NCBI RefSeq assembly: GCF_024298845.1
Contig: NZ_CP101156.1
Location: 2,914,001 to 2,978,000, forward strand
Direction: 5' to 3'
Length of the DNA stretch: 64,000 nucleotides
DNA from: Natronosalvus amylolyticus
GTDB lineage: Archaea; Halobacteriota; Halobacteria; Halobacteriales; Natrialbaceae
Below, one piece after another: positions 8,895 to 15,823 of this stretch (its first letter is position 1; every line of letters begins with the position of its first letter). A program made the position numbers and the translations under genes. Below the pieces are notes generated by a model that worked only from the letters and a program-made list of their open reading frames with translations, was not told the origin of the DNA and made no database searches.

Positions 8895-9209
8895 TCCGGC
8901 ACGACCGCTATCGAACACCGAATACGACTCGAGGAACGCGCCAATCCGTCTCTCGAACTGTTGTACAGCGGCTTTGTCCGACCAGGGCGGTACTGATCGC
9001 CTCTCCGTTTTCCGTTCGAGTCAGGTTGGTGGTGGTCGCTCGAGCGAACGTCATTTTTCAACGGGGCTCCCACAAGTGACACTTCAACGGGGCTCCCGCA
9101 AGTGACATTTCAACTGATGCTCTCCTCGAGTGGCCAACAGCGCGGACGCGTGACCGCGTTTGGTCGCTGATCCACTGGCTTTTTGCTGATGGCGTCGGTG
9201 GAGTCGGAC
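8895..9209. other. Intergenic region between amt and nurA
   Basis: About 315 bases with no supported gene. Short frames in it are low-complexity and lack a start with family support. It contains the 26-bp tandem repeat listed separately. Confidence 0.55.
9057..9114. repeat. 26-bp tandem repeat, two copies plus the start of a third
   Basis: The unit begins TTCAACGGGGCTCCC and recurs at 9057 and 9083, with a third partial start TTCAAC at 9109; the period is exactly 26. Copies one and two differ at a single position (CACAAG versus CGCAAG). It lies about 100 bases upstream of nurA. Confidence 0.8.
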
Positions 9210-10481
9210 ATGACACTCGATCCGGTACACTACGACGGGATCGCCAGGCTCGCCCATCGGATCGACCACGGAGCTGACGAACGCGACCACCGGGCGTTCG
9301 CCGAGACCGTCTGGAACGAGTTTCTCGACCCGCTCGCGGTCGACGGGAGCGTGGTCCTCGAGCCGGTCGACGGTGTTTCTCGCCACCGTGTCGATATGCA
9401 AGACGTTGCGCTCTGTGAGCCCCCTTTCGATTCCACGCACGGTCTCGATGCGGGAACGATCAATCCGACGATTTTCAAAAACGGCCTGGTCATCGACATC
9501 GCACAGGCCGCGATGAGCGCGACGCCGAGCGACCTCGATTTACACCGCTCGAGGACCGTGATCGCGACCGTCCATGCCACCGATCCGACGGCCCACGTCG
9601 ACGAGACCTGGGACACTTTCGACGAGGGATTCAGTCGGTCCCGAGCCATCAAAGTTCCACCGTTGCCACGGTTCGCCGAAGGCGTCGTCCACGCCCTCGC
9701 GCTGTACCTTGCCGAGAGCGAACACGCCCTCGAGCACGCCGCGGACGTCGACGACCTGCTCGTGCTGGACGGACCGTTGTACCCGCGAGGACTGCTTCGA
9801 TGGTCGGACCAGCATCCCGATTTAGCGACGTTCCTCGAGGAAGAGTCTCGGCCGAAACAGGTCGTCCAGAACTACGTTCGACTGGTGGAGACGTTCGTCG
9901 AGCGCGACGTGCCGCTGTGTGGCTTCGTCAAGAACCCCGCCACCCGCGTCATCACCCGCGCCGTGAAATCGAACGATGGGGACGCCCCGTGGGCCGACGA
10001 CGCGACCTTCTTCACCCGAATCCTCGAGCGGGGATCGTACGTCGATGACGTCGATGGCGACCGCTGGGAACGCGATACCGACTCGCTGACCTACACCGGC
10101 TGGTTCCGCTCGCGCGGCGGCGTGGACCGGCCGCTTTCGGTCGATGGAGAGGCGCTGGGCGTCGACCGAAAACTCGAGCCCGAAGCCTACGAGGTGACGT
10201 TTTTCGTCGCCTACGACCCGCGAGACGACTTGTTGTATCGGGTCGAAGCACCGTACGCGTTCGTACGCGAGGAGCGCTGGCGTGAGCAGTTGACGATGCA
10301 GATTCTACAGGACGTAGCCGTCGCTCACGGCCCGCCGACGGGCATCGAAAAGGCCGACGAACTCGCCCGGATTAGCGCCGCGGAAAAGCGTTCGCTTCGG
10401 GAGACCCTCGAGCAGAGCTTCGACACGGCACAACGGCGGAGTTACGACGACAAGCGGTGGGGCGACGATTTCGACCGGTAA
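9210..10481 (+). CDS. nurA: NurA-family DNA double-strand-break repair nuclease
   Basis: About 423 residues. NurA is a Mn-dependent 5'-3' nuclease that works with the HerA ATPase and Mre11-Rad50 in end resection. Features seen: an early acidic motif in LAVDGSVV, the central DGPLYPRGLL, CGFVKNPATRVITRAV, and a C-terminal block (QDVAVAHGPPTGIEKADELARIS) with conserved acidic residues and a basic-helical tail. The haloarchaeal form is longer than crenarchaeal NurA (about 340). Start taken at ATG 9210; ATG 9189 would add seven residues. Its usual partner, an HerA-type ATPase, is 5.3 kb downstream (15824) with accessory DNA between. Confidence 0.8.
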   Translation: MTLDPVHYDGIARLAHRIDHGADERDHRAFAETVWNEFLDPLAVDGSVVLEPVDGVSRHRVDMQDVALCEPPFDSTHGLDAGTINPTIFKNGLVIDIAQAAMSATPSDLDLHRSRTVIATVHATDPTAHVDETWDTFDEGFSRSRAIKVPPLPRFAEGVVHALALYLAESEHALEHAADVDDLLVLDGPLYPRGLLRWSDQHPDLATFLEEESRPKQVVQNYVRLVETFVERDVPLCGFVKNPATRVITRAVKSNDGDAPWADDATFFTRILERGSYVDDVDGDRWERDTDSLTYTGWFRSRGGVDRPLSVDGEALGVDRKLEPEAYEVTFFVAYDPRDDLLYRVEAPYAFVREERWREQLTMQILQDVAVAHGPPTGIEKADELARISAAEKRSLRETLEQSFDTAQRRSYDDKRWGDDFDR

Positions 10482-10531
10482 ACGGACACTTGGTCGCAGC
10501 AATTTGTTGTCTCTCGTAGCGCTCGAGCGGG

Positions 10532-10560
10532 TCTATTTTTAAACAGCGAGAGAATCCCTC
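10532..10560 (+). repeat. Orphan IS200/IS605-type left-end fragment
   Basis: The segment CTATTTTTAAACAGCGAGAG followed by AATCCC closely matches the left end of the TnpB element at 25696 and the inverted left end near 13556. The hairpin that should follow is replaced by unrelated sequence, so this is a truncated end with no transposase gene attached. Confidence 0.65.
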
Positions 10561-10612
10561 CCTGAAGCCGAGACAGCCAATGTGCGAATGCGACATGGGT
10601 AATTCGTTCGCA

Positions 10613-11317
10613 TCATTCGGAGAGACACCGCTCGATTGCGCGTTCGGTGTGCAGTGCTGTCGTATCGAACATCGGTACATCGGGGCGGTCGCTTTGTTTT
10701 ACGAGCATTTCGATCTCCGTACAGCCTAATACAAGCCCGTCTGCCTCCTTCGCGGTCAACGTATCGATCACAGAAAGATACCGTTCTTTGGAGTCTTCCC
10801 GGACAAGGCCGTTCGTCAATTCGTCGAATATGATGGAATCGACTGCCTCACGCTGCTCGGCGTCCGGGACGACGACCTCGATGCCATGATTCGCGAATCG
10901 GTCTCGGTAAAACGGTGCTTCCATCGTGGTCTTCGTTCCAAGGACACCGACGGTCTGGATGTCTTCGGCCAGTATCGCATCGGCTGTGACGTCGACGATG
11001 TGAAGGAACGGTATCGAGAGTGCATCGGTTAGTTGGGGCGCGACTTTGTGCATCGTGTTCGTCGCCATAATGAGAAAATCAGCACCACCGCGCTCGAGAT
11101 CACGGGCAGCTTCAGTCAGAACTCCTGCGGCAGTGTCCCACTGCTCGTTTCGGATACACCGTTCGATCTCTGCGAAGTTCACACTCCGAATTAGCAGATC
11201 GCCTGCAGCGTGGTCACCGTACACGTCATTGATGCCCGCATCAATACGGCGGTAGTACTCGATAGTGGATTCACTGCTCATGCCGCCTAAGATCCCAACT
11301 GTTTGAAGCTCGTCCAT
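10613..11317 (-). CDS. Aspartate/glutamate racemase family protein with Thr/Cys active site
   Basis: A 234-residue amino-acid racemase. The first catalytic region is MATNTMHK with Thr86 where most members have Cys; the second is GCTEIEML with Cys199. A Thr/Cys pair is known in the E. coli YgeA-type L-Asp/Glu racemase, so the protein is probably still active but may be biased in direction. GGMSSESTIEYYRRI is the family N-terminus. The ATG at 11317 is preferred because AGGTGA lies correctly upstream; a GTG at 11329 is inside that site. The gene starts 24 bases from a decayed IS right end. Possible role: D-amino-acid metabolism. Cytoplasmic. Confidence 0.88.
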   Translation of the reverse strand: MDELQTVGILGGMSSESTIEYYRRIDAGINDVYGDHAAGDLLIRSVNFAEIERCIRNEQWDTAAGVLTEAARDLERGGADFLIMATNTMHKVAPQLTDALSIPFLHIVDVTADAILAEDIQTVGVLGTKTTMEAPFYRDRFANHGIEVVVPDAEQREAVDSIIFDELTNGLVREDSKERYLSVIDTLTAKEADGLVLGCTEIEMLVKQSDRPDVPMFDTTALHTERAIERCLSE

Positions 11318-11340
11318 AGATGTTCTCACCTACACAATCA

Positions 11341-11600
11341 GTTTGACATCCTCCACACGACTAAAGTCGTGGGCTTTCTCCTTGTGTTCTGTAAGTGCTT
11401 TCGTTCGTAGGATGGATGGCTCTCTGTCAGCAGCCAACTCTTGTCGTCTACAGAAACGACAGGGGGAGTGCCTCGAGGTCGTTCGAGAGACGCCGTCTCT
11501 CGTGACTGACCGAAGCAAAGCTTCGCGATGTCCGCGAAACCGATGGTTTCGCTTGATGACGAGACGCAGAGCGTCTCGAACCACTTGACCCTGAGGCGGT
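11341..11600 (-). mobile_element. Orphan right end of an IS200/IS605-type element, without tnpB
   Basis: Read on the minus strand, the region ends with a 7-bp stem CACGACT/AGTCGTG (11356-11371) followed by GGAGGATGTCA, the same terminal motif that ends both intact TnpB elements here (12066 and 27367). Toward higher coordinates it carries four more hairpins (11484-11578). Two overlapping frames cross it but neither resembles TnpB. It is therefore a solo right end, possibly a TnpB guide-RNA (omega RNA) scaffold remnant. The racemase start codon is 24 bases beyond its outer edge. Confidence 0.6.
11484..11578. repeat. Array of four regularly spaced perfect hairpins
   Basis: Stem positions: 11484-11502 (9-bp arms CGAGAGACG, one-base loop), 11511-11525 (6-bp arms, loop AAA), 11534-11552 (8-bp arms GCGAAACC, loop GAT) and 11560-11578 (8-bp arms CGAGACGC, loop AGA). 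The spacers are 8, 8 and 7 bases. The stem sequences differ, so the structure repeats rather than the sequence. This is not a CRISPR array. Confidence 0.8.
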
Positions 11601-11634
11601 TCACAGGCACTTTCACCGATTCCGCTACGAATCG

Positions 11635-11994
11635 CTATATATTGTCGGCTGCGGCTTCCGCTTCCGGCTCTGCGCTCTCGACTTCGACCTCGACCGTTTT
11701 CGGGTCGACGCCGATTCTGGCGAACTGCGTCTCGATGTGCTCGGTTGCGGCTGCGAGCGCCTGGTCTTTCGTGTCGAAACCACGGGGCATCGGCGACTCG
11801 AAGGCGACGTTGATTTCCCGATCGTCGATCACCTGTATCGTGCCGCCACTATCGACCTCGTAGAAGGCATCACAGATCCAGACGTAGGCGGCGTCCTCGT
11901 CTGGAGCGCCGCGAAACGAGGGGGCCTGTTCGCCCCGTTCGTACAGCGTGCCGGTGAGTTCGGTGCCGCCGGCGCGGCCGCGGATGAACAACAT
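11635..11994 (-). CDS. Conserved haloarchaeal protein (DUF7113-like)
   Basis: A 119-residue acidic protein with a compact N-terminal region (GRAGGTELTGTLYERG, then AAYVWICDAFYEV and IDDREINVAFESP) that looks like a small beta-rich fold, followed by a helix (TKDQALAAATEHIETQFARIG) and an acidic tail. I recognise the pattern as a small haloarchaea-restricted family but assign no function. It has no signal peptide or membrane helix. It lies between the IS right-end relic and the intact TnpB element. Confidence 0.75.
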   Translation of the reverse strand: MLFIRGRAGGTELTGTLYERGEQAPSFRGAPDEDAAYVWICDAFYEVDSGGTIQVIDDREINVAFESPMPRGFDTKDQALAAATEHIETQFARIGVDPKTVEVEVESAEPEAEAAADNI

Positions 11995-12063
11995 AAGACG
12001 ACTAGGGTTCCAGCACGGAAAAGGCGGCTGGTTCGTCCGCGAAATACCGCTCTCGAGCCACGT

Positions 12064-12125
12064 CGTGACATCCTCCCCGCGGTGAACGGCGGGGCTTCCC
12101 GTACCGCGTTGGGATATTTACGGTT
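12064..12125 (-). ncRNA. Candidate omega RNA 3' scaffold of element 1
   Basis: TnpB-associated guide RNAs are made from the 3' part of tnpB and the right end, with the guide lying just outside. Here the tnpB stop (12118-12120) runs straight into a 6-bp GC stem (12075-12094) ending in GGAGGATGTCA. A guide would be read from about 12063 downward. The RNA itself is inference from position and structure. Confidence 0.4.
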
Positions 12126-13422
12126 TGCAGATGCTCGCTTGTTCAGCGAACGTCCCCTGTCCACTACTCGGGTCGTGTTCTCCACGACGGAACAGGTTGA
12201 CCGCAGGACGTGCCACACGCCCGCTACTCCTATCCCCGGAAGACCGGGGATTCAGAGTTACCTTTTCTGCTTGGTCTAACCGACGCCGAATGTTTTCTGC
12301 ACCATTCGAGTCGGCATTCATCACGGCGTTACACCCACGACAAACGTACAATCCGCGTTCTACACGATTTGCCTTCCGCTTCTGTCCACAGCACGAACAC
12401 GTCTTCGACGTATCCCGTTCACTCACTATGACTACGGCAATGCCTTCGGCTTTCGCCTTGTACGTGAGCAAGTTCGTGAAGCGGTCGAACGCCCAGCCGT
12501 GCAAGCCTTCGTTCCCACGGTCGCCCCAGTTTCGAACCTCGCCAGTTTCGTCGTCTTCACGGACGCCTTCGAGGTTGCCGACAGCAATCGTTCCGACACC
12601 TCGTTCGACGCACTCTGTGACGATGTGTCTGGTGACGGCGTGGAGGTAGTGCGACCGACGCTCGGAACGCTTTCGGCGGATTCGGAGTGCCTTGTTCGAC
12701 CGAGATGAGTTGCACTTCGCTATCTCCTTGGCGAAGTACCGTTCGTCAGTCTTGAGAGCGTTCCCCGGATACAACTCGTGGTCGCCCGTGGAGTACGAGA
12801 CGGCGGCGAAGTTCTTGATGCCGAGGTCGATACCAGCGGTTTCGTTGCCGGGAGAGTCGGCCTCGATTTCGTGCTTGCACACGAGGTGGAGTTCCCATTC
12901 GTCGCCATTCCAGACGGCTCGAACTTGGCGAACATTCTCAACAACAACGTCTGGTCGGGTTTCGATTTCACAGAGGATGAAGTCCGACCAGTGTTCTTTC
13001 AGATTTCGACCTTTGGAGAGGCGAATCCGGTTGTTCTTCGAGTCGTGTTTAAAACCGTCTTCTTTGAACGTGACCGTGGAGCGTGGGTGGTCGCCGTTGT
13101 GTTTTCGGTACTTCGGTGGGTTTGCGCGGTCGTCCCCGTTTCGGCGCTTGGCGTACCACCCTTTGAACGCTTCAGCGAGTTCTTCTATGACTCGCTGACT
13201 CGACTGAGAATTGAGGTCGGCGTAGCGTTCGTGGTTTTTTAGGTACGCTTTGAGCGGTCCATCCTCGGGGATTGTCCCTGTTTCACTCCAGATTCGGTCG
13301 CACGTCCAGCGTGCAATGTTCCAGAGTTTCGAGGCGGCGAACCCGAGCGAATCCAAATCACTCTTGACCTGTTGCTGGTTCCTGATGGAAGCAACGTAGG
13401 TACGAGTGACCTGAATCGCCAT
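12118..13422 (-). CDS. tnpB: TnpB RNA-guided nuclease, IS1341-type, with displaced catalytic Glu
   Basis: A 434-residue full-length TnpB. RuvC-I Asp199 lies in AGIDLGIKNF, the zinc ribbon is C342/C345 and C361/C364, and RuvC-III Asp371 is in VMNADSNGAENI. The canonical RuvC-II Glu position (hydrophobic strand ending TIAVGNLEG) is Gly282, but VIVSERDTSK places Glu335 just before the zinc ribbon; this may be one of the TnpB lineages with a rearranged active site. The N-terminal region carries WNIARWTCDRIW and the basic AFKGWYAKRR helices. The C-terminus is overlapped by the RNA scaffold. Role: element maintenance by guided cleavage of the empty donor site, as known for ISDra2 TnpB. Confidence 0.93.
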   Translation of the reverse strand: MAIQVTRTYVASIRNQQQVKSDLDSLGFAASKLWNIARWTCDRIWSETGTIPEDGPLKAYLKNHERYADLNSQSSQRVIEELAEAFKGWYAKRRNGDDRANPPKYRKHNGDHPRSTVTFKEDGFKHDSKNNRIRLSKGRNLKEHWSDFILCEIETRPDVVVENVRQVRAVWNGDEWELHLVCKHEIEADSPGNETAGIDLGIKNFAAVSYSTGDHELYPGNALKTDERYFAKEIAKCNSSRSNKALRIRRKRSERRSHYLHAVTRHIVTECVERGVGTIAVGNLEGVREDDETGEVRNWGDRGNEGLHGWAFDRFTNLLTYKAKAEGIAVVIVSERDTSKTCSCCGQKRKANRVERGLYVCRGCNAVMNADSNGAENIRRRLDQAEKVTLNPRSSGDRSSGRVARPAVNLFRRGEHDPSSGQGTFAEQASICKP

Positions 13423-13520
13423 ACATAGGCTATGTAAAAAACCTACTTAATGGTTCGGATTGACGTTGAATATCCAGCCTGCCATCGGCGGTGGACTGTG
13501 TGGAAGTGGCCGGATTCACT

Positions 13521-13538
13521 CCCGCCGTAAACGGCGGG
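13521..13538. repeat. Subterminal left-end hairpin of element 1
   Basis: A perfect 7-bp stem (CCCGCCG/CGGCGGG) with a four-base loop TAAA. The equivalent hairpin in element 2 (25718-25735) has the same arms and a TTCA loop. Conservation of arms with a changed loop fits a structure recognised as single-stranded DNA. Confidence 0.75.
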
Positions 13539-13625
13539 ATTCTCTCCTCGCAGAAAAATAGCTCCCGTCAAACGGTGTCGGGAGGGTAACGTGTAAACGC
13601 TCGAGTCACCTATAGCCGCCAACAA

Positions 13626-14873
13626 ATGTACGGTGAGGGCGACGTTTCCAGGCGCGGTCTGTTGTGCGGATGTGTTGGGGCAGGCGCACTTGCACTTGCG
13701 GGCTGTCTCGAGGGTGATTCGACGGATGCCGAGGAGGGAAACGGCGACGATGACACGGAGACGATAGGCGAGGATGGGGTGCCCGCGTTTCCGGAGATCG
13801 AGAACCCCCCGGACGTTGTGTACCGTCCAACACATCGCGAGGAGATGGTGATGCTCGAGCCGGTCGAGGCTGGCCCCTATCTTTTCGGACCGATGCTGAC
13901 CTATCCGCACCCGTTCTGGCTTACTCAGGGGCGGGACGTCCAGCGTGTCGACCCGTCGGCCAGCGACGACGTCCATCTGATGGTGACTGCCTGGGACCGG
14001 GAAACGGGGCTCGTCATCCCGCTCGACTCGAGCCCGGTGTTCGAACTGTTTTACGATGGGGAATCGATCGCGGAAGAACGACCGTGGCTCATGATCTCCC
14101 AGCAGATGGGCTTTCACTTTGGCGACAACGTGGCGCTGGGTGAGGACGGCACCTATCGCGTCGAGGGTCGAATTAGTCCGCTTTCCGTGCGACGGACCGG
14201 TGCCTTTGCGGGGCGATTCGACGATGCGGTCTCGTTTTCCTTCGAGTTCGAGTTGGGCGATGAGTTGCGGAATCTCGTCACCGACATCGAGTACTTCCCC
14301 GAAGAAGAGTGGGGCGAACCCGGCGCACTCGAGCCGATGGACCACGGTGGACACGGGCACGACGATCACGAACACGGGGATCATACCGAGGGGGACCACC
14401 ACGATGACCACGACCACGGGGATCATACCGAGGGGGACCACCACGATGACCACGACCACGGAGAGCACCACGCGATCCCCTACTCTGCACTCCCACCGGC
14501 CGACGAACTTCCCGGCACCCACCAGGCGTCACTCGAGAGCGGCGACGCCGTCTTCGAAGTCACGCTACTCGAGTCCGGTTCCCGGTTCGTCGACGACGAT
14601 TCGTGGTATCTCGGGGTTTCGCCGCGGTCGCCGTACAACCGGTGTGTACTCCCGTTGATGGACCTCGAGGCCGTCGTCGACGGCGAACCCCACCAGCTGG
14701 TCGAGACGATGGACGACGCACTGCACCACCACTACGGTACCGCACTCGAGGGTGATCCCGACGGTGCTTCCCTCGACCTCGAGGTCATCACCCCACCGCA
14801 GGTGACTCGCCATCAGGGTTACGAAACCGCGTTTCTCGAGATGCCTGCGATGTCGACGGAACTGTCACGATGA
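13626..14873 (+). CDS. Tat lipoprotein, P19/Tp34 iron-transport-like with His-rich linker
   Basis: A 415-residue exported lipoprotein: twin arginine (SRRGLL), hydrophobic core and lipobox LAGC, then an acidic linker. Residues about 50-215 resemble the periplasmic P19/Tp34 iron- and copper-binding family (PFWLTQG, MGFHFGDNVALGEDGTYRVEG). A His/Asp-rich segment (about 240-285) contains a 14-residue unit repeated exactly (DHTEGDHHDDHDHG); it should bind divalent metals. A second domain follows, with DDALHHHYGTALEG. The stop overlaps the next gene (ATGA). Likely extracellular metal binding; the precise metal is unknown. Confidence 0.8.
   Translation: MYGEGDVSRRGLLCGCVGAGALALAGCLEGDSTDAEEGNGDDDTETIGEDGVPAFPEIENPPDVVYRPTHREEMVMLEPVEAGPYLFGPMLTYPHPFWLTQGRDVQRVDPSASDDVHLMVTAWDRETGLVIPLDSSPVFELFYDGESIAEERPWLMISQQMGFHFGDNVALGEDGTYRVEGRISPLSVRRTGAFAGRFDDAVSFSFEFELGDELRNLVTDIEYFPEEEWGEPGALEPMDHGGHGHDDHEHGDHTEGDHHDDHDHGDHTEGDHHDDHDHGEHHAIPYSALPPADELPGTHQASLESGDAVFEVTLLESGSRFVDDDSWYLGVSPRSPYNRCVLPLMDLEAVVDGEPHQLVETMDDALHHHYGTALEGDPDGASLDLEVITPPQVTRHQGYETAFLEMPAMSTELSR
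14372..14461 (+). repeat. 42-bp in-frame tandem duplication in the His-rich linker
   Basis: A 42-base unit (starting near GGGGATCATACCGAGGGG) is present twice, back to back and identical, encoding 14 residues each. DNA-level identity means the expansion is recent or maintained by slippage, so linker length may vary between strains. Confidence 0.8.
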
Positions 14874-15724
14874 CCGGGGAACGAGTGTCGACCGAGACGC
14901 GTTCGAATGCCGAATGCGAGGGGTCGTCCTCGGCCGGCAAACAGGGTCGATCGAGTTCGTTCCGGTGCACGCCCATCACACTCGTCGGTCTGGCGGTCTG
15001 TCTCGTTGTCGTCGCTGTCGCCCTGGGGGCCGGAGTCGTCAGTGCGGGCGACCAGCTCGCCGTGATCGCGCCTGCTGACAACGAAATCGACGCCGAACCT
15101 GGCGAGGAGTTCGAGGTCGACGTACTCATGCGTAGCCGTGGCGGTCACGGCGGCACCGGCGTCGCTGAACTCACCCTGGTCGCCCAGTATCATCCCGATT
15201 ATCTCGAGGTGACGAACATCGAGGGCGCGGGCTGGCTCGAGCAGGGCAACGAGACCGATATCGTCGAGGAGCACCGCATCGCCCACGAAGCCGGGACGGC
15301 ACTCCTCGAGCAGCGCCGCGAGCCGGTCGACGGCGGAGCGACGGGCGACGGCAGGGTGGCGACGGTGACGGTAACAGTGAGCGAAGACGCACCGCCCGGC
15401 GTGGCCGAAATCGACTTCGGCGAATCGGCAGTGATCCTCGAGAACGACCTTCCGCTCGCCATCCTCGATCAGGCGGTCACCGTTTCGATCGACGGCGGCG
15501 ACGACCCGGTTCCGGCGTTCGACCATCCGGACCCGGACGACCGGGAGACGCTCGAGGCAGCCGTCGTCAACGACTCGAGTGACGAGGATGTGTCGGGCAC
15601 GGATGCGGACGATGACGCCGTCGCCGAACCGGTTCCCGGGTTCGGCGTGCTCGTGACACTCGCTGGGTTTGCCACACTGCTCGGGACTGTTGCACTCCTC
15701 GCTCGCTCCCGACGAACGCAGTGA
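14870..15724 (+). CDS. Cohesin-like surface protein with PGF-CTERM-like anchor
   Basis: A 284-residue secreted protein. A membrane helix near residues 36-60 (LVGLAVCLVVVAVALGAGVV) acts as signal. The central region has the spaced pattern of cohesin-type beta domains (AVIAPADNEIDAEPGEEFEVDV, AELTLVAQYHPDYLEVTNI, VATVTVTVSEDAPPGVAEIDF). After a Asp/Ser-rich linker the C-terminus is PVPGFGVLVTLAG, a helix and RSRR, the layout of archaeosortase-processed PGF-CTERM proteins. ATGA overlap with the metal-binding lipoprotein suggests the two work together at the surface. A dockerin partner is not visible in the window. Confidence 0.78.
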   Translation: MTGERVSTETRSNAECEGSSSAGKQGRSSSFRCTPITLVGLAVCLVVVAVALGAGVVSAGDQLAVIAPADNEIDAEPGEEFEVDVLMRSRGGHGGTGVAELTLVAQYHPDYLEVTNIEGAGWLEQGNETDIVEEHRIAHEAGTALLEQRREPVDGGATGDGRVATVTVTVSEDAPPGVAEIDFGESAVILENDLPLAILDQAVTVSIDGGDDPVPAFDHPDPDDRETLEAAVVNDSSDEDVSGTDADDDAVAEPVPGFGVLVTLAGFATLLGTVALLARSRRTQ

Positions 15725-15823
15725 ACGGGCTCCACTCGAGGGGCCAGCCACCGTACAGCGATACTCGTCCTCTTCGCGTGCCGGAGGGAAACGCGTTTGT
15801 ACGTCCCACCAGTTGACGTGTGT

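Larger units (their letters stand above)
12064..13556 (-). mobile_element. IS200/IS605-superfamily element carrying tnpB only (element 1)
   Basis: The right end is at about 12064-12120, with hairpin 12075-12094 and the GGAGGATGTCA terminus read on the minus strand. The left end is at about 13521-13556, with hairpin CCCGCCG-loop-CGGCGGG at 13521-13538 and then GATTCTCTC outward. Both ends match the second element at 25696. No tyrosine transposase (TnpA) is present, so it would need a helper in trans. I noticed no CTCGAG hexamer in its tnpB, unlike the flanking genes. Exact boundaries are uncertain by a few bases. Confidence 0.75.

Noticed and set aside
7029-8918. 629-codon minus-strand frame opposite amt
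   Set aside because: Low-complexity, Asp/Arg/His-rich and without any motif; the plus strand encodes a clear Amt-PII protein.
11484-11578. Hairpin array as a CRISPR
   Set aside because: The stems differ in sequence, so there is no repeated direct repeat; spacers are only 7-8 bases and no cas gene is near.
12064-13556. A tyrosine transposase (TnpA) for element 1
   Set aside because: No short frame with HUH and catalytic Tyr motifs was found within or beside either element.
14372-14461. 42-bp repeats as a CRISPR or satellite
   Set aside because: They are in frame inside a gene and encode a His-rich linker.
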